64,000 nt of DNA, taken from the NCBI GenBank assembly GCA_024998595.1, contig JACOEK010000002.1, forward strand, positions 558,001 to 622,000. The letters run 5' to 3'. Shown here piece after piece: positions 37,069 to 46,332 of the stretch; position 1 is the stretch's first letter, and each line of letters begins with the position of its first letter. The DNA is from Nitrospira sp. (GTDB taxonomy: Bacteria > Nitrospirota > Nitrospiria > Nitrospirales > Nitrospiraceae). Below the pieces are notes generated by a model that was not told the origin of the DNA, did not search any database, and saw only the letters and a list, made by a program, of their open reading frames with translations. The position numbers and the translations under genes were made by a program.

Positions 37069-39093
37069 CTACCCCGCCCATAACAACAACAGCACCAGCG
37101 TCACAAAAATGTAGGTAAGGTAGAGATGGAGACTGCCGGCCTGAATGATGCGCAGCCGGTCGGCGGTCGCCAGCATCAAGGCCACCACCGGCTGATAGAG
37201 GTATTTCTCAAAAACCGGCTCGATGTGCGACTCGAACCGTTGGTGCTTGATGAAGTACTTCGATTGCTCCAGAAACTCCTGCTCCAGCTTCACCGTCGGC
37301 TGGTAGATGGTTTCAAAGACCTGCTTGATCGGTTGTGCGAAGCCGGTCGCGGTGTATTCCATGCGAGGCGTTAGATTCAGCCCGCAGCCCCAGGTTTTGT
37401 AATAGCGCGCGCGCAGCCCCTTCCCGCAGAGTCGAGCCATCAGCAGCCCCAACGCCCCCGCCCCGACCAGGAGCATGGCGAGCACCGGCGTTGAGATGCT
37501 GGAAAATTCCACCGTCACCGGCGCCACCACCCAGCCGTCGAGCGCCAGCACCTGTGAACTGATCGCCGCGCCGGTCAATGGCGCCGTCACCCGATCCAGC
37601 AACGGAACGACCAACATGGGCGCCAGCCCCAGCACGACGCAGAGCCCTGCCAGGAAGCCCATCCCAGCCAGCATCGACCGGGGGACTTCCTTCGCATGAC
37701 GGGCCTGTGTACTGCGCGGCTGCGCCAGAAACGAGATTCCGAACGCCTTCGCAAAACAGGCCAGCGCCAGCGCACCCGTCAAAGCCAACATCGCGGCGGC
37801 AATCGGCAACATCAACTTGAGAAAGAGGGTCGGCAGTTGGAAACTGAGAAACAGACTCTGAAACACCAGCCACTCGCTGACGAACCCGTTGGTAGGCGGC
37901 AGCGCGGCGATGGAGACGGCGCCGACCAGGAAGAACGCGCCCGTCCATGGCATGCGCCGAAGGAGGCCGCCGTATTCCTCGATGTGTCTGGTATGGGTGG
38001 CAAACTGCAACGCCCCGGCGCCTAGAAACAACAGCGCCTTGAACGCCGCGTGGTTGATGGTGTGATACAGGCCAGCCAGTAATCCGAGTGCGGCCAACTC
38101 ATGCAAACCATAGGTATGGAAGATCATCCCTGCGCCGATCCCCAGCAGAATGATGCCGATGTTTTCCACACTGTGAAAGGCGAGCAGACTCTTCAGGTCA
38201 TGTTCCATCAAGGCGTACATGACGCCCAGAAGCGCCGACACCGTGCCGAGGACCAGCAACGCGAAGCCCCACCACCAGGGGAATACTCCGCCCATGAAAT
38301 CGAAGTAGACCCGGATCAAGCCGTAGATCGCCGTCTTGATCATGACCCCCGACATCAAGGCCGAGATGTGGGACGGGGCGGCGGGGTGCGCGTAGGGCAG
38401 CCACACATGCAGCGGGACGATGCCGGCCTTCGCACCGAATCCGATCAAGGCCGTAAAGAACGCAACCGACCGCAATCCCTCCGGAAGCTGCTGGTCGGGG
38501 TGGCGAAACGCTTCGAAGGAGAATGAGTCGGTTTCCTGAAAAAAAATCAGAAACGTGAGGATGATGAACGCGGTGCCGACGTGCGTCATGATGAGATAGA
38601 ACAGCCCAGCCTCGCGGACGCCGGGCTTCTCGTGCTCAGTCACCACCAGAACATAGGACAGCAGGGACATGACTTCCCAAAGGATCAGGAAGAAGAACCC
38701 GTTGTCGGCCAGGACCACCAGGGTCATGGACAGCAAAAATCCGTTGAGGAGGGAGCCCAACAATCCTACCGAGACCCGCCCGGAGAACTCCTCGACGTAG
38801 CCATACGCATAGACAGACGCAGCCAGCCCCACCAGCGAGATGGTCAACACGAAGAACGCCGCCAGTGGATCCAGCCGGAGGGCGAAGGTCAGTTGGGGAA
38901 TGTTCGAAGCGAGCGAGAGGGTCAGCGGAGCCGTTGAGAGGAGACCCGCAACACCCAGCACAAGACCGGCGACGCCCGCGGCAGCCGCACACCCATGGGC
39001 AAAAACATTCTGAAGATAGAGACGTGTTGTGCAGAGAGGGAGCAGCCCCCCCAGGAGGTAACAGGCGAGAAGAACGGTCAGGAGGGCGGTCAT
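37069..39093 (-). CDS. hyfB: HyfB/NuoL-like proton-pumping membrane subunit
   Basis: 674 residues from the ATG at 39093 (a GTG at 39096 precedes it). About 16 transmembrane helices. Antiporter motifs: LWEVMSLLSYVLVVTEH, GFGAKAGIVPLHVWLPYAHPAAPSHISALMSG (seen as GFGAKAGIVPLHVWLPYAH and APSHISALMSG), HDLKSLLAFHSVENIG and HTINHAAFKALLFLGAG. The C-terminus has an extra region with a Tyr/Glu-rich stretch (IYQPTVKLEQEFLEQ) and a final helix, as in HyfB. First gene of the six-gene operon. Upstream, 39170-39175 reads TTGACA on the minus strand, a possible -35, with no clear -10. Confidence 0.9.
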   Translation of the reverse strand: MTALLTVLLACYLLGGLLPLCTTRLYLQNVFAHGCAAAAGVAGLVLGVAGLLSTAPLTLSLASNIPQLTFALRLDPLAAFFVLTISLVGLAASVYAYGYVEEFSGRVSVGLLGSLLNGFLLSMTLVVLADNGFFFLILWEVMSLLSYVLVVTEHEKPGVREAGLFYLIMTHVGTAFIILTFLIFFQETDSFSFEAFRHPDQQLPEGLRSVAFFTALIGFGAKAGIVPLHVWLPYAHPAAPSHISALMSGVMIKTAIYGLIRVYFDFMGGVFPWWWGFALLVLGTVSALLGVMYALMEHDLKSLLAFHSVENIGIILLGIGAGMIFHTYGLHELAALGLLAGLYHTINHAAFKALLFLGAGALQFATHTRHIEEYGGLLRRMPWTGAFFLVGAVSIAALPPTNGFVSEWLVFQSLFLSFQLPTLFLKLMLPIAAAMLALTGALALACFAKAFGISFLAQPRSTQARHAKEVPRSMLAGMGFLAGLCVVLGLAPMLVVPLLDRVTAPLTGAAISSQVLALDGWVVAPVTVEFSSISTPVLAMLLVGAGALGLLMARLCGKGLRARYYKTWGCGLNLTPRMEYTATGFAQPIKQVFETIYQPTVKLEQEFLEQSKYFIKHQRFESHIEPVFEKYLYQPVVALMLATADRLRIIQAGSLHLYLTYIFVTLVLLLLWAG

Positions 39094-39347
39094 CACGACA
39101 CTACCCTCTACTCACGCGCAGCATCGCGAGGCTCACCACTCACTCAAGAGAAAGATCAACTCTTGCATTTGTCAAAGTACGAAAAAAACCCGTCGTCTTA
39201 TTTACTCATGTACCACCTTCCGTGGTGCGACGCAACTTGCGCGCGACAGCCGCGCACTGCGCGCCGATCGCAGACGTGCCCTGCGTAGGATAATGTGCTG
39301 AAGACCGTCACAGCCTGTGGAAGGACGGGAGAACCATCGGCGGGGCG

Positions 39348-39848
39348 TTACTTACGGGCCTCTCCTAGCACGCACCACAATCGCCGAGTGCCTGACTTTT
39401 GATCGGTCACAGCCTGGCCGGAGAAGAAACTTTGCTGCCAGGCGACGATGTCATCCTTGGGATGGGGCGTGGCTGTCCAATAAATGCCGGACTTGATATT
39501 GCGAAAGGGATGCCCCGCCGGAAGCGAAGGATCCTGCTGATCCACATCGACCAACGTCTTGATTTCGTCGATGCTCGGCGCGCGCCAGCCCTGCTTCCCG
39601 CCGACAGTTTTGGTGGCACATCGGGCGACGGAGCGTTCCCACACATCGAAAATGTAATCCGGCTCCCGCTCCCAGACCAGCCCGCTCGCCGAATCTTTCA
39701 CCGCTTCGCCATCCAGCATCAAGACGAACCGTGAGGCGGCCTCGTCGGCATGGACGTCGCCCGGCATCGTATAGCACCAAAGGGAGAAGAGAACGGCAGA
39801 GACCCGGAAGCAGAGCGATAGGACTGGCATGCCCGCAGTGTGCACCAT
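39348..39848 (-). CDS. Exported DUF1566 (Lcl C-terminal) domain protein
   Basis: 166 residues with a signal peptide (cleavage near VHADEA, residue 35; an internal ATG at 39830 is an alternative start). The mature part is one DUF1566 domain: LVWEREPD, then CATKTVGGKQGWRAPSIDEIKTLVD, seen as GGKQGWRAPSIDEIKTLVD, and IYWTATPHP, ending CVLGE. These domains form small surface or periplasmic folds found in adhesins and other exported proteins; no enzymatic role is known to me. The two Cys may bridge. It lies 42 bases after the zinc-ribbon membrane protein and may end that operon. The 254 bases up to the hyf-like operon hold a promoter-like TTGACA and no gene. Confidence 0.75.
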   Translation of the reverse strand: MVHTAGMPVLSLCFRVSAVLFSLWCYTMPGDVHADEAASRFVLMLDGEAVKDSASGLVWEREPDYIFDVWERSVARCATKTVGGKQGWRAPSIDEIKTLVDVDQQDPSLPAGHPFRNIKSGIYWTATPHPKDDIVAWQQSFFSGQAVTDQKSGTRRLWCVLGEARK

Positions 39849-39890
39849 GCTTGAGCACTTTTCAAGGATCGGAATGGTGAGTGGAACCGG

Positions 39891-40622
39891 CTACCAGTCC
39901 AGCCGCCGGTATTGTCGGGTTAACAGCATCGCCCCCCACAACAACGCCAACAGCATCAGGACCGTGCCGATGCCATAGGCCAGCTTCGCCAACGAATGAT
40001 CGTACTGCAGCCACCCCAGCATGGTGAGGAGGTTGTTCCAGTCGTGCGCATCAACTTCTTTGCCGGTAAATCCGCCCAGTAGGATCAGATCCATCGCGCG
40101 GGCATCATTGATGTAGGGGGCGACGTCCATGAAATTTTCCGCCGTCCACCAGAGTGCCACCGACCCACCGAACGGATCACGCGTCTTGATGAGAAATGTG
40201 CCAAGACAGACCAGCGGCATGAGGATCTGCCCGAGACTGCCGCCGAGGATGGTCATGAATCGCCCGAAGGGCATGAAGAGTAGATGGCCTGCTTCGTGGA
40301 ACGGCAGGTTCACCAGATGCAAAAACGAGTCGCCGGTGTAGTTCGTATCAAGGGGAGTAGTGATGAATCGCCAGCCCCAGATGACCAGGAGCAGAAATAC
40401 CAGCACCCGCCCGGCGAAATGAAACGGATTGACCGACTCCTCAGTCGTGAGCAACCAATCTTTGGCGTGGTTCGACCAGAGAGATTCGCGCACCGGCGCG
40501 CGCCGAGTCGCCGGTGGGATGGCTCGCGGAGGCGACACCACCATCTTGGCGAAGATAATGCCGCAGCGGGCACAATCGACCTTCCCATCCTCCTGTTCCC
40601 ATCCACATTTTGGACAGTGCAT
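39891..40622 (-). CDS. Zinc-ribbon membrane protein with HEAGH motif (putative metalloprotease)
   Basis: 243 residues. N-terminal zinc ribbon with Cys3, Cys6, Cys17 and Cys20 (CPKC ... CARC). After a linker come about five transmembrane segments. Between the first two, LPFHEAGHLLF carries His109, Glu110 and His113 in HExxH form, as in M50-like proteases and related membrane proteins of unknown activity. A third ligand is not obvious. The start is 3 bases after the stop of the site-2 protease gene, so both are made from one mRNA. The cytosolic zinc ribbon beside a membrane HExxH suggests control by a partner. Activity is unproven. Confidence 0.72.
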   Translation of the reverse strand: MHCPKCGWEQEDGKVDCARCGIIFAKMVVSPPRAIPPATRRAPVRESLWSNHAKDWLLTTEESVNPFHFAGRVLVFLLLVIWGWRFITTPLDTNYTGDSFLHLVNLPFHEAGHLLFMPFGRFMTILGGSLGQILMPLVCLGTFLIKTRDPFGGSVALWWTAENFMDVAPYINDARAMDLILLGGFTGKEVDAHDWNNLLTMLGWLQYDHSLAKLAYGIGTVLMLLALLWGAMLLTRQYRRLDW

Positions 40623-40625
40623 CGA

Positions 40626-41585
40626 TCAGCGCAGAATGAACGGTTCCCAGGAGAAGGTCACGGCAAAGATGAGCAGCGCGATCCACCCGATCAGCACACG
40701 GGCGGCTCCCAATTCGCGACCAGGATTTCGCACAGGCGGATGGGCCAAGCCCATCAACCCGGCGAGCCCCACCCACAAAAACCACCCTTTCCACCCGATC
40801 CAGCCGAACAGCATGAGGATCGGGATGAGGGCGACCGCCACGCTGCGCTGCCGTTCCCCCAAAAGAGCATAGGCGACATGCCCGCCGTCGAGCTGGCCGA
40901 TCGGCAGCAAATTGAGCGAGGTAATGAAGAGGCCGAACCAGGCGGCAAATCCAACCGGATGCAGAATCACATCCGCGGTCGGCGAGAGCGGGCCGATCAC
41001 GACCCAGGATGCGAATTGAAGCAACAACGGTTCGCCCAGGTGCATGCCATAATTGCCTTGGATCGGCACCACGGTCGAAAGGCGGAGCCCAATCACGAGG
41101 GCAAGCACCGCAACGACAAAGCCTGCGATCGGACCGGCGACCCCGATATCGAACAACGCCCGACGGTCAGTCAGCGGCGCACGCATGCGGATAATCGCCC
41201 CGAACGTTCCGACAAAATGCGGCAGCCCCGGCACGAACAACGGGAGGGAGGTCGGCACCCCGTGTAGACGCGACAACACATAGTGACCCAATTCATGCGT
41301 GACGAGAATGCCCAGCAGCGTTGCGGCAAAGGGTATCCCTTTCCATAACGAACCGGGATCGTCGACAAGAAAGTTCCATGGCCCGACCAGGGGATTGGTG
41401 TTCGTTTGGTAGGCTCCGGCCCACAATACGGTAAACACGGTGAGAAGAAACAGCAGGCCCGGGAGGAGAAACGCGGAGAAACCCGAACGTTCCTCCTCAA
41501 CCCATACCTCTTCCTCGTTGTCGTCTGACGAAGCAGAGGGCAGTTCACCCGAAGACCGGTTCTGATCCGAATCGTCGCGGTTCAT
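40626..41585 (-). CDS. M50-family site-2 membrane protease
   Basis: 319 residues. An acidic, Ser-rich cytosolic N-terminus (1-33) is followed by about seven transmembrane helices. Zinc motif THELGHYVLSRL with His97, Glu98 and His101; third ligand Asp233 in SLNLLPIGQLDGGHV. The layout (HELGH, then FVGTFGAIIRMRAPL, then GVAGPIAGF) matches the EGY1-like soluble-domain-poor S2P group. Such enzymes cut membrane proteins, for example anti-sigma factors, within the bilayer. It lies 15 bases after the HTH/MBL gene and 3 before the zinc-ribbon protein. Confidence 0.88.
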   Translation of the reverse strand: MNRDDSDQNRSSGELPSASSDDNEEEVWVEEERSGFSAFLLPGLLFLLTVFTVLWAGAYQTNTNPLVGPWNFLVDDPGSLWKGIPFAATLLGILVTHELGHYVLSRLHGVPTSLPLFVPGLPHFVGTFGAIIRMRAPLTDRRALFDIGVAGPIAGFVVAVLALVIGLRLSTVVPIQGNYGMHLGEPLLLQFASWVVIGPLSPTADVILHPVGFAAWFGLFITSLNLLPIGQLDGGHVAYALLGERQRSVAVALIPILMLFGWIGWKGWFLWVGLAGLMGLAHPPVRNPGRELGAARVLIGWIALLIFAVTFSWEPFILR

Positions 41586-41600
41586 TACAGGCCTCTGACT

Positions 41601-42437
41601 TTACGTCGCGAACGGATTGTGAAGCAGCTCTTCCTGAACCGTCGTGGCCGGTCCATGCCCGGGGAAAAGACGCGTATCCGAAGAAAGGGCCAGCACACGC
41701 TTGCGGACGGAGTCGAGATGCGTCTGATACAGCCCGGCTGGATTGGACCGGCCGATCGAGCCAGCAAACAGGGTATCACCCACGAAACACAGGGGTTCCC
41801 CTGCCTGTTCGAGGCGATAGCAGATTCCGCCTGGAGTATGGCCTGGTGTCGGCATGCACCGCAGCCTCAACCCGCCGACTTGAAGTAGGCCGTCCTGCTT
41901 GGGTACGTGCAGCACCTCTGCCGATGGACGCCAGCTGAGGAGATCGAGATCCTCAGGGCCAAGATAGACCGGCACGGGATGGGCTTTCAGAATCGCGTCG
42001 ATGCCATCGGCATGATCGGAATGGCCGTGTGTCAGGCAAATCCCTTTCAGGCGTAGCTTTCGCTCAGCCAGTTTCGCCAACATGGCGCCGGCGTTGTACG
42101 CGGTATCGACGATCACCGCTTCCCCGCGATCATGAACGATATAGCCTTTGACCTCGTAGCCGCCGATCGAACCGAGAATCGTCTCAACGTGTGCGACGGA
42201 CGGTGAGAGCGCCTTGGGGGTCCAGCCCTCCGCAACCTGCGCCAGCTGGTCTGGCCTCAGTCCCAATGCACCGGCTATGGATTGTACCTGGTCACGATTC
42301 CGTGGCGATTGCCCCCGCTCTAACTCGCTCACTTCGACTTCAGACAAGCCACTCGCACGCGCGACATCGGCCACCGACCGCTGCTGCCCGTTACGAGCCT
42401 TCTTCAGAATATCGCTGAGTTCGTCTTCAAGAGGCAT
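41601..42437 (-). CDS. HTH domain fused to metallo-beta-lactamase-fold hydrolase
   Basis: 278 residues from the ATG at 42437, preferred because GAGGA lies 9 bases upstream; an ATG at 42446 is directly against that site. Residues about 1-70 are a Cro/C1-type helix-turn-helix (SVADVARASGLSEVEVSELE, then GQSPRNRDQVQSIAGALGL). The rest is an MBL-fold hydrolase with THGHSDHADGID (His, His, Asp, His), TPGHTPGGICY, GDTLFAGSIGR and PGHGP, the glyoxalase-II-like ligand set. DNA binding joined to a hydrolase is unusual and suggests a metabolite-sensing regulator. First gene of the unit with the S2P and the zinc-ribbon protein. Confidence 0.85.
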   Translation of the reverse strand: MPLEDELSDILKKARNGQQRSVADVARASGLSEVEVSELERGQSPRNRDQVQSIAGALGLRPDQLAQVAEGWTPKALSPSVAHVETILGSIGGYEVKGYIVHDRGEAVIVDTAYNAGAMLAKLAERKLRLKGICLTHGHSDHADGIDAILKAHPVPVYLGPEDLDLLSWRPSAEVLHVPKQDGLLQVGGLRLRCMPTPGHTPGGICYRLEQAGEPLCFVGDTLFAGSIGRSNPAGLYQTHLDSVRKRVLALSSDTRLFPGHGPATTVQEELLHNPFAT

Positions 42438-42629
42438 TGTCACCATTCCTCGTCAGATAGCCACACATTCACTGAAGTGTGGACTGACTCTGCCGAACTG
42501 CGCGCATCAAGCGAATATTCCTTATCCATTCATCTTGAGCCGGTCGATCGTGGTGGCTCTCACTGCGCGCGTCCAACGAGGGCCTTCTTAGGTTGCGTGA
42601 GCAAAGAGCCGCTTGGTCTCCCGGCCCTC

Positions 42630-44078
42630 TTAACTTTCCGGCACCAGCGAAATCTCTTTCACGTCGCCGAAACTCGCCAGCACTTTCGATAAGGCGTCGC
42701 CGGAACCGACCGCGAGAATCCGCAACCGGTCAGGATTAAAATGTGTCTTCGCCGCCCGCTGGATATCATCCTTGGTCAGCTTCACCACCTTGTCCCGTAT
42801 CAGCTGCAGCCAGTCTTTCGGCAGACCGTCGTATTCGAGATCCATCAGCCGAGCCACGATGCTCGACGCGCTGGTGAACGAGAAGACGAACGAATTCACG
42901 TAGGCTTCTTTCGCTTCCTCCAACTCAGCATCCGTCACCGGCTCGTTGCGCATGCGCTCCATATTCGCCACGAAGCGATTGACCACCTCCTGCGTGGACG
43001 AGAGTTTGGTCTCCGCGCGCATCAGCCACACGCCTTCATCATACACGCTGGCCCGCAAGCCGCTGCCGACGGAATAGGCCAGCCCGCGCTTTGTGCGCAC
43101 ATCGTTAAACAGGCGGCTGCGGAACGAACTTCCGCCCAGGATGTCATTCGCGATCGCCACCGCCACGTAATCGGGATGGGTTTCTTTGACCGTCAAGTGG
43201 CCCACTCGTAAGTGGGTTTGCGACGTATCCTTGTTCACGAATCGCACCAGGCCGGTTTTGAAGTCGGACTCCGCCACAGCGGGAATCGTGACAGCAGGCA
43301 CGGTTCCTTTGGCCCAATCCCCAAAGGCTTCGCGCAACAGCGCCACCATGCCGGCCTTTTCGAAATCGCCGGTCACACCGAGAATGATGCCGTTGGGATG
43401 GACGGTCTGTCGATGGAAGGCCGCCAGATCTTCACGCGTGATCGAGTCGATCGAACGCACCGAGGTTTCTCTCGCGCTCGGGTGGGTCTGGCCATAGAGC
43501 AATTTTGCGAATTCCCGCCCTACGATGGAGCCCGGGCTGTCCTGCCGACGCCGGATTCCCTCCAGCGCCTGCAACTTCGCCAACTCGATGCGACTCTGCT
43601 CAAATGCCGGGCGCCGCAACAGATCGGCAAAGATCTGCAGCCCGCGTTTCAGGTCCTTCTTCAGCACATCCAGTGAGGCGGAGCCGGATTCTTTCCCGAA
43701 TCCAATGGAGATAGTCGCCGCTAACTGTTCGAGCTCTTCATCGACTTCGTCCGGCGACATGCCTGCCGACCCACCGGTGCGCATCGCTGCGCCGGTCATC
43801 CCCGCGAGACCGACTTTGTCCACCGGATCCAGCCAGCTGCCGGTCCTGAGCGTTGCATTGATCGTCACCAGCGGCAGTTCGTGATCTTCGAGCAGATAGA
43901 CCACCATGCCGTTTTCCAGCACGAGCCGCTCCGCATCCGGCGGATTAAACTCCACCGTGGGGAACCGCATCGCGCGAGGATTGTCCAGTGCAAGGTCTCC
44001 TGCCGTCCCCACTGCCGCTTGCATGAGGAACAAGAGAAGGAACACCGGAAATGACATCGATCTCGCCGTTTTTCTCAT
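42630..44078 (-). CDS. M16-family peptidase, non-catalytic subunit
   Basis: 482 residues from the ATG at 44078, chosen for the strong AAGGGGAG 4 bases upstream and the signal peptide that follows (SFPVFLLLFLMQAAVGTAG). The longer frame starts at 44117, overlapping the previous stop. Two M16 half-domains: LENGMVVYLLEDHELPLVTI at the start and a second in the C-half (VYDEGVWLMRAETKLSS). Where active M16 enzymes have HxxEH, this one reads GMTGAAMRTGG, so it cannot bind zinc. Such partners pair with an active subunit, here the gene just upstream, to form the peptide chamber. Periplasmic. Confidence 0.88.
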   Translation of the reverse strand: MRKTARSMSFPVFLLLFLMQAAVGTAGDLALDNPRAMRFPTVEFNPPDAERLVLENGMVVYLLEDHELPLVTINATLRTGSWLDPVDKVGLAGMTGAAMRTGGSAGMSPDEVDEELEQLAATISIGFGKESGSASLDVLKKDLKRGLQIFADLLRRPAFEQSRIELAKLQALEGIRRRQDSPGSIVGREFAKLLYGQTHPSARETSVRSIDSITREDLAAFHRQTVHPNGIILGVTGDFEKAGMVALLREAFGDWAKGTVPAVTIPAVAESDFKTGLVRFVNKDTSQTHLRVGHLTVKETHPDYVAVAIANDILGGSSFRSRLFNDVRTKRGLAYSVGSGLRASVYDEGVWLMRAETKLSSTQEVVNRFVANMERMRNEPVTDAELEEAKEAYVNSFVFSFTSASSIVARLMDLEYDGLPKDWLQLIRDKVVKLTKDDIQRAAKTHFNPDRLRILAVGSGDALSKVLASFGDVKEISLVPES

Positions 44079-44113
44079 GACACTCCCCTTCTGGACTTCA
44101 CGTACCACGCGCC

Positions 44114-45685
44114 TCATCGAGCCACCTCACCAACCGCAGCCATTTTTTTGTCGGGCGCCTTTTTCACCAAGACCCCGACCGTCCGGTTCGGCTTCGTCAA
44201 ATACTGCGAGGCCACCCGCTGCACGTCGGCGGGCGTCACGGCTGCGATGCGGGTGCGCGCATTCAACACGTACCGCCAGGTGCCGGCCACGGTTTGATAA
44301 AACGCCAGCTGCGAGGCCAGTCCGCTGTTGGAGCGCAACGATCGCACCAGATCCGCGTCAAGGCCGTTGAGGACCCGCTCGAACTCCTTCGCCGAAATCG
44401 GTTCCGTCTTCAACCGTTCGAGTTCGTCATAAATCGCCGACTCCACTTCCGCCGTCGTATGAGGCGCCAACGGAGTCGCCGCAATCACGAACAGGTTCGG
44501 CGCACGAACGCCCGGATAGTTCGTATCCGAGAGCACGGAAGCCGCCAGACGCTTGTCCCGCACCAGCGTGCTGTACAAGCGCGAGGTGACCCCTTCGGTC
44601 AGCACTTCGTCGATCACGTCGAAGACGAAATCATCCGGATGGCCGATGGTGGGCTTGTGATAGCCGATCGCCAGGGCCGGTTCGGCGTCGAATTCGATTT
44701 CGACCCGACGTTCCCCGCGCTGCGGCGGCTCTTCGGTCACCAACGTGGGAATGGGAGGCGCGGCCGGAATCTTGCCGAAGGTCTGCTCGATCAACGCAAT
44801 CACCTCTTTCGGCTGGATATCACCGACAATGGCAACGGTTGCGTTGTTCGGGCCGTAATAGGTTTTGAAGAAAGCTTCCGTGGCCGCCGGCGTGAGGGCC
44901 ATGATATCCGAGCCCCAGCCGATCGTCGGCACGCCATACTGATGCGCTTGAAAAGCCGTAGAGGTAAAGGTCTCGTACAGCAGGCCGTTCGGGCTGTCGT
45001 CGGTCCGGAGTCGCCGCTCCTCCATGACCACGCCCCGCTCCTTATAAAATTCGCGCAACACCGGATGCGCCATCCGATCGGATTCCAGCGCCGCCCACAG
45101 CGGCAACCGGTTGGCAGGCAGGCTGATCACATACCGGGTGATGTCTTTGCCCGTCGAGGCATTGAGGCCGACTCCGCCGTGGCGTTGATACAGCAGCGCC
45201 ATTTCGTTGCCCACGACGTATTCGCCCGCCTTCTCCTGCAATTCCTTGAACCGCCGCTGCAGCTGCTGCACCTCTTGCGAGGCCACATGCGGCTTGCCTT
45301 CCATTTGAGCGCGGGCAGCTTCTTCGCGCTCGCGGCGGTCGAGCTCATTCCCGACCGTGGTCAACTCGTCCAGCACGGCCTGTTCCTTCTCGTGATCCCG
45401 CGTGCCGACGGTCCGCGTGCCTTTGAAGGCCATGTGTTCGTATAAATGTGCGAGGCCGGTCAGCCCGACCTGCTCATTCACGCCACCGACGCCGAACGTC
45501 ATGTTGATGCTGACAATCGGCGCTTGATGCCGCTCCACCATTAAGACCGTCATCCCGTTGGCCAACTTGTGCTCGATGACACGATCGGCCAGGCTTGGGG
45601 ACTCCGCGTACCCCGGCGCAGCCGCCGCAAGAATGCCGGAGAGAATCACGATACCGATTGTGCGCGCTCGTTCGATGCTGATCAT
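44114..45685 (-). CDS. M16-family zinc peptidase, catalytic subunit
   Basis: 523 residues with a signal peptide (IGIVILSGILAAAAPGYA). The inverted zinc motif is intact: His80-Leu-Tyr-Glu83-His84 in GLAHLYEHMAFKGT. Between about 95 and 170 there is a charged, coiled-coil-like insert (KEQAVLDELTTVGNELDRRE) absent from short M16 members. The middle has SDRMAHPVLREFYKERGVVMEERR, and the C-half the usual GPNNATVAIVGD. It degrades peptides in the periplasm together with the next gene. Its ATG overlaps the gph stop by 4 bases (ATGA). Confidence 0.9.
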   Translation of the reverse strand: MISIERARTIGIVILSGILAAAAPGYAESPSLADRVIEHKLANGMTVLMVERHQAPIVSINMTFGVGGVNEQVGLTGLAHLYEHMAFKGTRTVGTRDHEKEQAVLDELTTVGNELDRREREEAARAQMEGKPHVASQEVQQLQRRFKELQEKAGEYVVGNEMALLYQRHGGVGLNASTGKDITRYVISLPANRLPLWAALESDRMAHPVLREFYKERGVVMEERRLRTDDSPNGLLYETFTSTAFQAHQYGVPTIGWGSDIMALTPAATEAFFKTYYGPNNATVAIVGDIQPKEVIALIEQTFGKIPAAPPIPTLVTEEPPQRGERRVEIEFDAEPALAIGYHKPTIGHPDDFVFDVIDEVLTEGVTSRLYSTLVRDKRLAASVLSDTNYPGVRAPNLFVIAATPLAPHTTAEVESAIYDELERLKTEPISAKEFERVLNGLDADLVRSLRSNSGLASQLAFYQTVAGTWRYVLNARTRIAAVTPADVQRVASQYLTKPNRTVGVLVKKAPDKKMAAVGEVAR

Positions 45686-46332
45686 ATGAAGAGCTCCATC
45701 AGTTCTTCCGGTCGTTCAATAAACCAATCCGGTTGGCACGCCGCCATCCGCTGACGATTCCCCATGCCGTATCCCACCGCACAGACCCGAATGCCCGCAT
45801 TGTGTCCGCCGTTGATGTCGTTGGTGCTGTCGCCGATGAGGACCGTGCGATCTTTGTCGACGCCGAGTTGTTCCATCACATGCACGAGCATGCCCGGCTC
45901 GGGCTTCAGGCCGAAGCCATTGTCCCCGCCGACCACATAGGCAAAGTGCTGCGGCCCGAGTCCGTTCAAAATCACGTTGGTATATTCGATCGCTTTATTG
46001 GTTGCCACGGCTTTGGGCTTCGCGGAAAAATGCGTCAGGACTTGATCGATTCCCGGGTAGAAGGTGGTGCGGTCGAGGCAATGAGTTAAGTAGTGGCCGC
46101 GAAAGATGCGCAGCGCTTCGTCGTACAGATCCTTCTTACCCTCGCCGACTGCCAGGCGCAGCAGTTTCTTCACGCCGTCGCCGACAAATCCGAAAATTTC
46201 CTCCTGCGGACGCTCCGGCACGCCCAGATCGCGCAACGTCAAATTGACGCTGTCGGCGATATCCCACTTCGACTCGATGAGCGTGCCGTCCAGGTCGAAG
46301 ATGAGCAAATCGATCTCAGACTTTTTCGTCAT
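45682..46332 (-). CDS. gph: HAD phosphatase, phosphoglycolate phosphatase-like
   Basis: 216 residues from the ATG at 46332; the frame is open further upstream but only with unrelated sequence. HAD motifs: DLDGTLIESKWDIADSVN (nucleophile and acid Asp), ATNKAIEYTN, Lys in GLKPEPGML and IGDSTNDINGGHNAGI. The helical cap (about 20-85) matches the Gph/PGP group, which removes phosphate from 2-phosphoglycolate; the exact substrate is a family guess. It overlaps the gene before it by 4 bases (46329-46332) and the M16 gene after it by 4 (45682-45685), so all three are coupled. Confidence 0.82.
   Translation of the reverse strand: MTKKSEIDLLIFDLDGTLIESKWDIADSVNLTLRDLGVPERPQEEIFGFVGDGVKKLLRLAVGEGKKDLYDEALRIFRGHYLTHCLDRTTFYPGIDQVLTHFSAKPKAVATNKAIEYTNVILNGLGPQHFAYVVGGDNGFGLKPEPGMLVHVMEQLGVDKDRTVLIGDSTNDINGGHNAGIRVCAVGYGMGNRQRMAACQPDWFIERPEELMELFI

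Noticed and set aside
31605-39093. Group 4 [NiFe] hydrogenase (formate hydrogenlyase)
   Set aside because: The large subunit has no Cys pair for nickel at either end, and no formate dehydrogenase or 8Fe ferredoxin subunit is present.
42630-44078. Active zinc peptidase
   Set aside because: The HxxEH motif is absent (GMTGAAMRTGG), so it is the non-catalytic partner.
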